The position numbers and the translations under genes were made by a program. 19,227 nucleotides of DNA. It comes from Halobacteriaceae archaeon Tc-Br11_E2g27. Its GTDB lineage: Archaea; Halobacteriota; Halobacteria; Halobacteriales; Haloarculaceae. This document shows, one piece after another, positions 6,847 through 13,716 of this stretch. The DNA is taken from NCBI GenBank assembly GCA_001564135.1, contig LKNH01000013.1, positions 1 to 19,227 on the forward strand, given 5' to 3'. Every line of letters begins with the position of its first letter. Positions within the stretch are counted from its first letter, which is position 1. Below the pieces are notes generated by a model. It worked only from the letters and a program-made list of their open reading frames with translations. It was not told the origin of the DNA and did no database searches.

Positions 6847-7254
6847 TTAGAATTCAATACCCTCGTGGGCGGAGATACCGCTTCGCCACGACTCTGGCAC
6901 TGCCAGCGCGGTTGCTTCTGCTTCGTCGAACGGCACCATTACCGTGGTAGCGCTCGCTGCCGGTTCTCCATTGGAAACGACGTCATATTCCATTAGGATA
7001 CTTGATTCGCCGACGTCGGTGACACTAATTCCAACGTTGACATCATCGCCGTACGTAATTGGTCGTAGATAATCGATATCAAGACTCGCAATGACGAATC
7101 CAGGGTCCACAGGTTCGACATCCATGACTTCGGAGATATACTCCGTCCGAGCGTGTTCAAGATAGGTGACGTACACCGCATTGTTAACGTGGCCGACGGA
7201 GTCGATATCCCGATACCGGACCGTTACCGGAACGGTAAGATTGTGGTCGGACAT
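6847..7254 (-). CDS. Acyl-CoA thioesterase, 4HBT hotdog family
   Basis: A 135-residue single hotdog-fold domain that hydrolyses acyl-CoA thioesters; the exact substrate is unknown. The N-terminal active-site signature RYRDIDSVGHVNNAVY is intact, with Asp18 in the 4HBT position followed by GHVNN, and the helix carrying YLEHART follows directly. The later strands DIDYLRPITYGDDVNVG and SILMEYDVVSNGEPAA are the expected hotdog sheet. The reading frame stays open upstream to 7464, but that part overlaps the divergent lipoate ligase gene; the ATG at 7254 begins the conserved domain. Divergent from the lipoate ligase with 91 bases between, so the two may share control. Confidence 0.87.
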   Translation of the reverse strand: MSDHNLTVPVTVRYRDIDSVGHVNNAVYVTYLEHARTEYISEVMDVEPVDPGFVIASLDIDYLRPITYGDDVNVGISVTDVGESSILMEYDVVSNGEPAASATTVMVPFDEAEATALAVPESWRSGISAHEGIEF

Positions 7255-7300
7255 ACCTTCTTTCTGGCTGGTGTTCTTTTTGCTCTGTCGTTTTGCCAGA

Positions 7301-7313
7301 ATACCAGTGGTAT
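7301..7313. promoter_or_regulatory. Palindrome between divergent thioesterase and lipoate ligase genes
   Basis: ATACC-AGT-GGTAT is a perfect 5-base inverted repeat in the 91-base divergent promoter, just upstream of the expected TATA position of the rightward gene (start 7346). It is short, so the operator role is only a possibility. Confidence 0.25.
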
Positions 7314-7345
7314 AGACTTTTGAGCCATTACATGCAAGCACACAT

Positions 7346-8173
7346 ATGACTGACCTCGCTGCAAAGGAGTGGCGGTTCATTGTCGAACAGTCGGCACCGG
7401 GCCCGCTACAGATGGCCTTCGACGAAACCGCTGCCGAAACCGTCGCAGACGGTGGTCCCCGCACGGTTCGCGTCTACCGCTGGGAGCCAAGTACCCTCTC
7501 GCTCGGTTACCGACAAGAGGCTAAAACAGTCGACTGGGAATACTGCGAGGCTGAGGGAGTGACGGTAACTCGTCGACAGACTGGTGGCGGCGGCATCTAC
7601 CACGATTCGTTCGGCGATATTTCCTATTCGATTGTCGTTCCTGCAGACGAAGTCCCCGGTGACCTGCTGTCGTGTTACGAACTGCTCTGTAAGCCACTCC
7701 TCGAGTTTTTTGACCGACTTGGGCTGGCTGCCGACTTTGCCGAAAGCGAACAACCCTCGATATACGAGCCAGCCTGTTATCTGCGTGGTATCCACCCCGC
7801 ACACGATATCCTCTGTAACGGCCGGAAAATCAGTGGGAACGCCCAATACCGAACCAGAGATGCAGTTGTCCAGCATGGCTCCATTTCGGTAAGAACAAGG
7901 CCCGAACGACATCTCGCCGTGTTCAAGGAGCATAACCTTAGCCACGAGGTATTCACCAAGCGAGTAACGGGAATCATGGAGGAAACGGACCAACAACTCG
8001 ACAGAGAGACCATCGTCTCGACACTGGAACGGACTCTCGCTGATTGGGTGGATGCTTCGTCCGGGGACTGGACGGACAGCGAACGGTCGCGAGCCGAGAC
8101 TATCGCAGCCGAAAAGTACGCAACCAACTCGTGGGTGAAAGACCGAGAGAGAAACACGGCTGCCGAGCAGTAA
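7346..8173 (+). CDS. Lipoate-protein ligase A family protein
   Basis: A 275-residue member of the BPL/LplA/LipB fold, which attaches lipoate (through lipoyl-AMP) to the lysine of lipoyl domains in 2-oxoacid dehydrogenase complexes or the glycine cleavage H protein. Family motifs are present: RRQTGGGGIYHD at 76-87 for the lipoate and nucleotide loop, GDISYSIV at 90-97, and GRKISGNAQYR at 159-169 with catalytic Lys161, followed by VVQHGSI. No second accessory ligase domain is seen, though residues 190-260 form a helical tail. GlyA in the same region also belongs to one-carbon and glycine metabolism, but it is not in the same transcript. An octanoyltransferase of LipM type is an alternative activity; the fold is secure. 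Confidence 0.88.
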   Translation: MTDLAAKEWRFIVEQSAPGPLQMAFDETAAETVADGGPRTVRVYRWEPSTLSLGYRQEAKTVDWEYCEAEGVTVTRRQTGGGGIYHDSFGDISYSIVVPADEVPGDLLSCYELLCKPLLEFFDRLGLAADFAESEQPSIYEPACYLRGIHPAHDILCNGRKISGNAQYRTRDAVVQHGSISVRTRPERHLAVFKEHNLSHEVFTKRVTGIMEETDQQLDRETIVSTLERTLADWVDASSGDWTDSERSRAETIAAEKYATNSWVKDRERNTAAEQ

Positions 8174-8274
8174 AACGGCTGTTGGGGAGTAGCCAACCAC
8201 AAGGCCGAGTACGGTGCTGAAACAAGCTGGCCCCGCCCGAAACAGATTTGCACCCGGCACCCGGTAGCCAGACT

Positions 8275-9804
8275 GTGCTCACGAAAGACCTCCTGCGGGT
8301 GTCCCGACGCGGCGGAGGCTATCAACCGCTGTTCGTCGGCGCAGAGACCGAAACACTCGCAGCCCGCGTAATTGGTATCTATCAGGGCCACGTCGGAAAC
8401 TCAAGGGAAACCCTGCAGGAGGCACTCCGGTTGCTAGAACGCGACAGCGACGATTTCAAACTCGTTCGTGGGTTTGCCAAACTACTCGAGCGAGAGACGA
8501 GTTGGCGGGTCGACGCACCGATTGACCCGGGACGAATCCGACGACTCGTCTTCGAGGAGGCCGAATCCATCGGAGTCGTCTCGGAAGCCGAGCGAAGACA
8601 GGCTCTCGACAATGCAGCGGATAGCCTTGGACTCAATACTGAAACTATCGAGCATTCGCTCTATGCTGACCGTGAGCAAAAGGCAGTACTGGAATCTATC
8701 GATAGACAGTGGACTCCAGAGGCGTTGCGGCTCCAGTATAATCTCTCGCTTGCACAAACTGCTCTGTTCGATGCGACGGAAATTCGTGTGCAAACTGCCG
8801 ACCCGAAAACGCTTATCACACAGCTCAAACGGTTACGACTGCTATATGAAATACGGAAACTGCCAGAGAACCGTCGGCGAACTGTTGCAGCTGCTGACCG
8901 CGAGATACTCATCACAGGTCCGGATGCCCTCTTTTCACAGACCAGACGGTATGGCACGCGGTTCGCACGGTTACTCCGAACAATTGGGAAAACCAGCGAG
9001 TGGGAACTCCGGGCAACTATCGACGACCGGGGAACCGAGCGGGAACTGGTCTTGACTGATACGGATATTACGGTCCCGGATATAGAACCAGTGACCGACA
9101 TTCAGTTCGATAGCGAGGTCGAAGCCTCGTTTGCACGCCGGTTCGTATCGCTGGATACCGACTGGACGCTCGTCCGTGAACCCGACGCAATCGCTGCGGG
9201 CGAACACGTGGTCATTCCGGATTTTGCCTTCGACTGGAACCACACAGACTTTCGTCTCTATTTCGAGATTATGGGATTTTGGACCCCGGAGTACGTCGAA
9301 AAGAAACTGAAACGGTTCGAAGCGGTGGAGGATGTTGAACTGCTCGTTGCTGTTGATGAGAGTCTCGGTGTCGGCGACGACATTGAGGCACGCAATCATC
9401 GGGCAATTACCTACCGTGGCGATGTAGATTTGGGAGCCGTTCGGAATGCGTTACGGCGCTACGAGGAACAACTGGTTGCCGAGTCAACAACGACACTCCC
9501 GGACGAACTGCGACCGAATGGGGACGTGAGGACACTCGAAGAGCTATCGAGCGAACATGGTGTCAGTACGGATGCCCTCGCAGCAGTAACGTTTCCGGAA
9601 CATGAACTGGTGGGACAGACACTCATTCGGCCGGATGTGCTTGAGGAGCTATCCGAGTCGCTGGAGGCGGGGATGGAACTGAATGCTGTCGAAGAGTTGC
9701 TGTCAGCGTACAACATCACCGAACACAGTGCGGTGTTGGCCGAGCTGGGGTATCGAATCGAGTGGGAAGGACTAGGAAGCGGGACCCTACAACGAACGGA
9801 ATAA
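8275..9804 (+). CDS. Bax1-type DUF790 nuclease, XPB partner
   Basis: A 509-residue DUF790 protein, the archaeal Bax1 family. In other archaea Bax1 binds the XPB helicase and acts as a structure-specific nuclease in nucleotide excision repair. The protein begins MLTKDLLRVSRRGG, the family start, read from GTG at 8275; the upstream in-frame extension MHPAPGSQT looks non-coding. The C-terminal half carries a PD-(D/E)XK-like centre: E283 (EVEASFARRF), P315-D316-F317 (VVIPDFAFDW) and E331 in EIMGFW, followed by the helix TPEYVEKKLKRFE. The final ~100 residues are helical. In many haloarchaea the xpb helicase gene adjoins this one; here the neighbours are a lipoate ligase and a MATE pump. Confidence 0.88.
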   Translation: MLTKDLLRVSRRGGGYQPLFVGAETETLAARVIGIYQGHVGNSRETLQEALRLLERDSDDFKLVRGFAKLLERETSWRVDAPIDPGRIRRLVFEEAESIGVVSEAERRQALDNAADSLGLNTETIEHSLYADREQKAVLESIDRQWTPEALRLQYNLSLAQTALFDATEIRVQTADPKTLITQLKRLRLLYEIRKLPENRRRTVAAADREILITGPDALFSQTRRYGTRFARLLRTIGKTSEWELRATIDDRGTERELVLTDTDITVPDIEPVTDIQFDSEVEASFARRFVSLDTDWTLVREPDAIAAGEHVVIPDFAFDWNHTDFRLYFEIMGFWTPEYVEKKLKRFEAVEDVELLVAVDESLGVGDDIEARNHRAITYRGDVDLGAVRNALRRYEEQLVAESTTTLPDELRPNGDVRTLEELSSEHGVSTDALAAVTFPEHELVGQTLIRPDVLEELSESLEAGMELNAVEELLSAYNITEHSAVLAELGYRIEWEGLGSGTLQRTE

Positions 9805-9815
9805 CCAACACGAGT

Positions 9816-11522
9816 TCAATCGTCAGCGCCAACGTCGGCCTCGCTGTCACCGACATCGTTCTCACCGTCGCTCGTCGCTTCCGGTGTGCTGGATTGTGGC
9901 TCAGTGTCATCGTCGATGACGTTTTTGGCCCACGTTCCTCGAAGGAACCAGACGCCGGTAATCGCAGCCGAACAGACATACGAGATAGCAACCGCATACC
10001 AGACGCCCTCGATTCCCATGCCACCTGGCACAAGGAGGAGATAGCTGATGGGTATCCGGAACACCCAGAGTTCAGTCGACCCGAACAACATAGCAGCGCG
10101 AGTGCTACCACTTCCACGGATACCACCGAGCATGGTCTGAAAGACTCCCAGGAAGATGTAGGCAGGGCCGACAATCCAGATATAGAGGGCACCGATTTCG
10201 ATGACGCTTTCGGCATCAACCCCGCCGTCCGCTTCGACACTCAGGAAAAATCCGACGATAGACTCGGCAAACGGGTACGCGAGCGCGATAATAACGATGA
10301 ACGCGCCGACGACAACAGCAGAACTCATGGAGACGGCTCGTTTGGCTCGCGCTATCTGGTTTGCCCCGAGATTCTGGCCGACAACCGTCTCCGTTCCTCG
10401 GGCAAGCCCAAGTGCGGGGAGGAACAACAGCGACGAAAGGCGGTTGACAATACCGTACGCAGCGACCGCATCATCGCCAGCGATAGCGATAATAGCAGTC
10501 AGAGCGGCTATCCCACCCGCGCGGAGGCCCTGCTCGGCAGCGATTGGTGCGCCGACATCGAGAATTTTCCAGACAGTTCGTGGGTCAAGCCAGAGGTCGG
10601 AAAGTGTGGGCTGGAGGCCGACGCGTCCGGAGAACAACAGCCACAGGCCAACAGTCGCGGCGAATCCGCGTGAGATAACCGTTGCAATAGCAGCGCCTTC
10701 GACGCCATAGCCAGTGAATGCAGTAGCATCGTAGAGTGTCGTTTCGAGCGATTCGAGCCCGAACCAGGCAAACATCGGGTTATCCTGAAACCCGAGGATG
10801 AGAAACGGGTCAATGACGACGTTGATGACGACACTGATAACCATCAGATACAGCGGCGTTCGGGTGTCACCCCAGCCCCGCGAGAGGGCATCGAAGATGA
10901 AAAACCAGAACATGAACGCGACGCCGATGAAGATGATTCTGGTGTAGGCAACCGCCATCGAATGTGGGTCTGTTCCCGGTGTTGCGCCCACGAGCGAGAT
11001 TAGCGTGGGCGCAAGAACATAGCCAATCAGCGCGAGCAAAAACGAGAGAAGCGTGACAAACGACAGGGTCTGTCCAGCAACGTGGTGAGACTGTCTGAAA
11101 TCCGACGCACCTTTGTACTGTGCAACAAGCACCGTCCCTGCCACGGTCAGGCCACCGCCGACGCTCACGATGAGAAACACAATTGCCCACGAGTACGAGA
11201 GCGCAGCAACCGGGTCCCCACCGAGTCGGCCAACCCAGTAGGTGTCGGCGAGGTTATAGCCAACCTGTAGTAATTGTCCAAGGACAATCGGCGCTGAAAG
11301 TACCATCAGCGGTTTGAACAGCGCACCATCAGTAACGTTCACCGAGCGGTCTTTGCCTTTTCTAGATGGCGGTGGGGACTGGTCAGCACCGCCGTCAGTT
11401 TCGGTTGGTTCAGCCGTCTCTTCGGCACCGCGGTGTGCTGAACCGCTTTCGCCTTCGGAATCGCCCTGAGTCCCGTTGCTCGAAGAGGGCTGGCGATCGT
11501 CTGTTGGAGGGGTGGGACTCAT
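9816..11522 (-). CDS. MATE family multidrug efflux pump
   Basis: A 568-residue inner-membrane antiporter of the MATE/NorM-DinF family, using a cation gradient to export drugs or metabolites. Two MatE repeats are visible: the first starts at LFKPLMVLSAPIVLGQLLQVGYNLADTYWVGRLG (split here only by the family's pattern, about residues 66-100) and the second near GAPIAAEQGLRAGG (about residue 320). About twelve membrane segments can be counted. Both ends carry hydrophilic acidic tails: roughly 60 residues before the first helix, and about 35 after the last one. The operator-like palindrome at 11546-11565 lies between the TATA-like box and the ATG, and it matches the site at the TetR gene, so the pump is probably TetR-repressed and drug-inducible. 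Substrate unknown. Confidence 0.93.
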   Translation of the reverse strand: MSPTPPTDDRQPSSSNGTQGDSEGESGSAHRGAEETAEPTETDGGADQSPPPSRKGKDRSVNVTDGALFKPLMVLSAPIVLGQLLQVGYNLADTYWVGRLGGDPVAALSYSWAIVFLIVSVGGGLTVAGTVLVAQYKGASDFRQSHHVAGQTLSFVTLLSFLLALIGYVLAPTLISLVGATPGTDPHSMAVAYTRIIFIGVAFMFWFFIFDALSRGWGDTRTPLYLMVISVVINVVIDPFLILGFQDNPMFAWFGLESLETTLYDATAFTGYGVEGAAIATVISRGFAATVGLWLLFSGRVGLQPTLSDLWLDPRTVWKILDVGAPIAAEQGLRAGGIAALTAIIAIAGDDAVAAYGIVNRLSSLLFLPALGLARGTETVVGQNLGANQIARAKRAVSMSSAVVVGAFIVIIALAYPFAESIVGFFLSVEADGGVDAESVIEIGALYIWIVGPAYIFLGVFQTMLGGIRGSGSTRAAMLFGSTELWVFRIPISYLLLVPGGMGIEGVWYAVAISYVCSAAITGVWFLRGTWAKNVIDDDTEPQSSTPEATSDGENDVGDSEADVGADD

Positions 11523-11545
11523 GAAACAAGCGGGGAGTATCGGTA

Positions 11546-11565
11546 CTGACTGACCAGTCAGTCAA
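11546..11565. promoter_or_regulatory. Operator-like palindrome in the MATE promoter
   Basis: TGACTGAC and GTCAGTCA form perfect 8-base arms around CA, within the 20-base element CTGACTGACCAGTCAGTCAA. Its centre is about 20 bases downstream of a TATA-like ATAAAAT (11572-11578, used on the minus strand), so it would overlap the transcription start of the MATE gene, 24 bases before its ATG. It matches the palindrome at 4211-4230 at 16 of 20 positions in either orientation. A repressor bound here would block initiation. Confidence 0.72.
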
Positions 11566-11641
11566 GCAAGGATAAAATCGTTTTGATTCCCATCGAAATC
11601 TGAGCTGGTGATGGATGTGACTCAGCGACAGAAAGAACGAG

Positions 11642-11660
11642 TCGGCCGAATGGTGGCCGA
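11642..11660 (-). terminator. Hairpin directly after the ferredoxin stop codon
   Basis: TCGGCC and GGCCGA form a 6-base stem around a 7-base loop, beginning at the base after the ferredoxin stop codon (minus strand). A pyrimidine-rich stretch with short T-runs follows on that strand. The position suggests transcript termination or 3' end stabilisation. Confidence 0.45.
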
Positions 11661-12050
11661 TTAGATGACGCGGTTCTGGAGGTAATCGAGGTGTTTTGCG
11701 TTGTACACGATTTTAACTTCGTCGGTCAGCGCGTGACCGATGCAAGTCAGACGAACGTTTTTCTCGTCGACTTCCTCGTCGGAGAGAATCTGTTGCATGT
11801 CCATTTCGATTTCGCCTTCGACAACGATTGCGGCACAGTTTGCACACGCACCAGCACGGCACGAGAACGGCCAGTCATAGCCCTGTGCTTCTGCTGCTTC
11901 GAGGATGTATTCGCCTTCGTTGACTTCAAGCGAGCCGTAATCCTCGCTATCGAGGCCAGCCTCGGCGGCTTTTTCGAAGGTATCCTCTTCGTACATGTCC
12001 CAGTCGTTGTCGTCGACCACTTCGTAGTTGAGGTATTCTACAGTTGGCAT
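11661..12050 (-). CDS. fer: Haloarchaeal 2Fe-2S ferredoxin
   Basis: This is the plant-type [2Fe-2S] ferredoxin of haloarchaea, the cytoplasmic electron carrier that accepts electrons from the pyruvate and 2-oxoglutarate:ferredoxin oxidoreductases. The 129 residues are nearly the textbook Halobacterium sequence, including the acidic N-terminal insertion (DDNDWDMYEEDTFEKAAEAG) typical of halophiles. The cluster ligands are Cys64, Cys69, Cys72 (SCRAGACANC) and Cys103 (LTCIG). The C-terminus YNAKHLDYLQNRVI is also the family standard. An ATG at 12065 would add MNRQV, but relatives begin PTVEYLNYE after Met removal, so 12050 is the start. Single gene, followed by a hairpin. Confidence 0.97.
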   Translation of the reverse strand: MPTVEYLNYEVVDDNDWDMYEEDTFEKAAEAGLDSEDYGSLEVNEGEYILEAAEAQGYDWPFSCRAGACANCAAIVVEGEIEMDMQQILSDEEVDEKNVRLTCIGHALTDEVKIVYNAKHLDYLQNRVI

Positions 12051-12158
12051 CACTTGCCTGTTCACTCCCCTCCGGGTTAGACTTTGCTGTTTTTCTCAAC
12101 CTACCGGGAAAATCATGAGGAACCGTGAAATTCGGCCATAGAAGCCATACAAGGGCGA

Positions 12159-12404
12159 TTAATGAGTTAATACAAGAAGTTGTGTGTCAGTCCGTACCAT
12201 ACAGAACGGCGTGTTGGGGTTGCCGAAAGATTGCGTTCGTTTTTCGCTCACAAAGAGCCGGTCAAAGGCGTTCCCACAGGCCGGACAGGCAAAGACATCG
12301 TCGCGGTTTTCGAGAACCATCGTTTCCCGGTCATCTTTCAGCAGTTTGAGTCCGTGGCGGTGGTCGTGAATATCAAACGTGGGGTCAATCGTCAGCTGCT
12401 GCAT
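12159..12404 (-). CDS. Small CPxCG zinc-binding haloarchaeal protein
   Basis: An 81-residue soluble protein. The pair C40 and C43 forms a CPACG knuckle, C68 (TPFCMVRTD) and the terminal His81 could complete a zinc site, and several histidines occur in DIHDHRHGLK near the start. Short CPxCG proteins of this kind are abundant in haloarchaea and mostly of unknown role; some small zinc proteins of this group affect motility or biofilm formation. The order HRHGLKLL ... ENRDDVFACPxCGxxFDRL ... seems conserved in relatives, as I recall. It is divergent from rpoL with 107 bases between. No function is assigned. Confidence 0.7.
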   Translation of the reverse strand: MQQLTIDPTFDIHDHRHGLKLLKDDRETMVLENRDDVFACPACGNAFDRLFVSEKRTQSFGNPNTPFCMVRTDTQLLVLTH

Positions 12405-12511
12405 CTGGCTGGATGCATGTGTGGGGATGGCTTAGCTCCTGTGGCTGACTGAACTGCTCGTTCCTCGGTAAGTCGAAAGCTTCAGGTGTCCCGAACCTGC
12501 TACGAAGGGGT

Positions 12512-12796
12512 ATGGAACTGCGGGTTATCGACAAAAGCGACGAGTTGCTCTCTATCGAAATTGCCGGGGAAGACCATACGTTCATGAACGTGTTGAAGGG
12601 TGCACTCCTTGAGATGGATGATGTCACTGCGGCAACCTACGATATGAACCCCGAGCAGTCCGGTGGTCAGACTGACCCGGTACTGACGATTAAAACCGAG
12701 TCAGGTGTCGACGCGCTTGACGCACTGGAAACCGGTGCCGAACGGGTTATCGAAAAGTCAGAAGCGTTTCGGACTGCATACGAAGCGGCCGCATAA
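12512..12796 (+). CDS. rpoL: DNA-directed RNA polymerase subunit L (Rpo11)
   Basis: RpoL/Rpo11 is the archaeal equivalent of half of the alpha dimer (eukaryotic Rpb11); it pairs with subunit D to start polymerase assembly. The 94-residue length is typical. The protein has the family pattern: an N-terminal strand MELRVIDKSDELLSIEI, then EDHTFMNVLKGALLEM for the dimerisation helix, and DVTAATYDMNPEQSGG where other archaea have a YDV-P segment. A long C-terminal helix (DALDALETGAERVIEK) follows. It converges with the CheW gene with 35 bases between the stops. Confidence 0.95.
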   Translation: MELRVIDKSDELLSIEIAGEDHTFMNVLKGALLEMDDVTAATYDMNPEQSGGQTDPVLTIKTESGVDALDALETGAERVIEKSEAFRTAYEAAA

Positions 12797-12831
12797 ATAC
12801 GACCAATTTCACGCAGTTACGGTCAGCAAAA

Positions 12832-13716
12832 TCAGCCTTCTGCTTCGTCCTGCATCGTTAACTCCGGCGTTGTCCAGATAACGAACTCATCCTCATCATC
12901 CCGGTCGATGACACCGTTGATGTGGTCCTCGGCCATCGGAGGGTCGTTTACGTCCGACTTCGTAATCGGTGAGACCTGTCTAACATCGTCGACGACCCAC
13001 CCAACGTTCCCCTGGTCGTCAAAGGAGTCCACATCGAAGACGATAATGAGGTCGCCAGCCCCCGTATTTTCCTTTTCGAGTATAACTTTCGGGTTCAGTA
13101 TGGTCGTTATCTGTCCCCGGAGGTCAACGACGCCCTCAACGAAATCCTCGGTATTTGGAACGCGCGTGATAGTTTCCTTTTTGACGATTTCCTCAATATA
13201 CTCGATATCCAGACAGAAATGCTCGCCGTCGAGGGTAAACTCGAGAACACGCGTTTCCTCTTCATCCTGCGTTTCCTCCTGGTCGACAGCAGGGCCGACG
13301 GTCTCCGCCTCAGAATCTGCGCCTGCCTCATCGAGTGCGGCTTCGAGGTCATCAGCCCCAGGAAGCGGTGCGCTGATACCTGATTCGTCGTCGGCAACAT
13401 CCTCGGTCAAATCAGTCGGTGTCGTGTCTGTATCGTTCACGCTTGGCACTGATATATCAGTTTGGTCACCTCCCTTTTCGGCGTTTTGCTCATTCTCATC
13501 GGCGGAAAGACCATCATCATCCTTTTCATCGGCGGAAAGACCATCATCGTTCTCATCGACAGAACGACCAGCGTCACGTTCCGAATCGGTCTCTTCGGTT
13601 GGCTCCGTCGAGTCAGCGTCTGTTTGGTTTTCCTGTTCTTCAGCGTCATCGGACCGGCCGCCTTCTCTCAGTTCCCTGATTCGGCGAGCGCGGTCCATTC
13701 TGTCGTTATCTGTCAT
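12832..13716 (-). CDS. CheW-domain protein with long acidic N-terminal region (ParP-like architecture)
   Basis: A 294-residue protein. Residues about 1-155 are acidic and probably disordered, with a short basic start (MDRARRIRELREGG) and a tandem peptide repeat near 52-75 (S(V/A)DE(N/K) plus DDGL). Residues about 156-288 are a CheW domain: RVLEFTLDGEHFCLDIEYIEEIV, TRVPNTEDFVEGVVDLRGQI and the IIVFDVDSF/VGWVVDDV strands. CheW couples chemoreceptors to the kinase CheA. The start codon overlaps the stop of the upstream ParA gene (ATGA), so the two are co-translated. A ParA partner plus a CheW-like domain behind a disordered arm recalls bacterial ParP; an ordinary CheW is normally only ~150-170 residues. 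A simple adaptor CheW remains possible. Confidence 0.9.
   Translation of the reverse strand: MTDNDRMDRARRIRELREGGRSDDAEEQENQTDADSTEPTEETDSERDAGRSVDENDDGLSADEKDDDGLSADENEQNAEKGGDQTDISVPSVNDTDTTPTDLTEDVADDESGISAPLPGADDLEAALDEAGADSEAETVGPAVDQEETQDEEETRVLEFTLDGEHFCLDIEYIEEIVKKETITRVPNTEDFVEGVVDLRGQITTILNPKVILEKENTGAGDLIIVFDVDSFDDQGNVGWVVDDVRQVSPITKSDVNDPPMAEDHINGVIDRDDEDEFVIWTTPELTMQDEAEG
13497..13556. repeat. 30-base tandem duplication inside the CheW gene
   Basis: CATCGGCGGAAAGACCATCAT occurs at 13497 and again at 13527, a 30-base period with only few differences, in frame. It encodes a repeated ten-residue acidic unit (GLSADE with flanking Asp) in the disordered linker. It looks like a recent slippage duplication that lengthens the linker. 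Confidence 0.6.

Noticed and set aside
6697..6996. 99-residue plus-strand open frame over the CCTTNNAAGG palindromes
   Set aside because: It overlaps the thioesterase C-terminus on the other strand, shows no family resemblance, and its repeats in protein arise from the palindromes.
7255..7464. N-terminal extension of the thioesterase
   Set aside because: It overlaps the divergent lipoate ligase start and shared promoter; the hotdog domain begins at the ATG at 7254.
7406..8260. 284-residue minus-strand open frame
   Set aside because: It is the mirror of the lipoate ligase, whose catalytic motifs are intact on the plus strand; its composition is not haloarchaeal.
9762..10673. 303-residue plus-strand open frame
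   Set aside because: Antisense shadow of the MATE gene; no domain, and the composition follows from the reverse complement of membrane codons.
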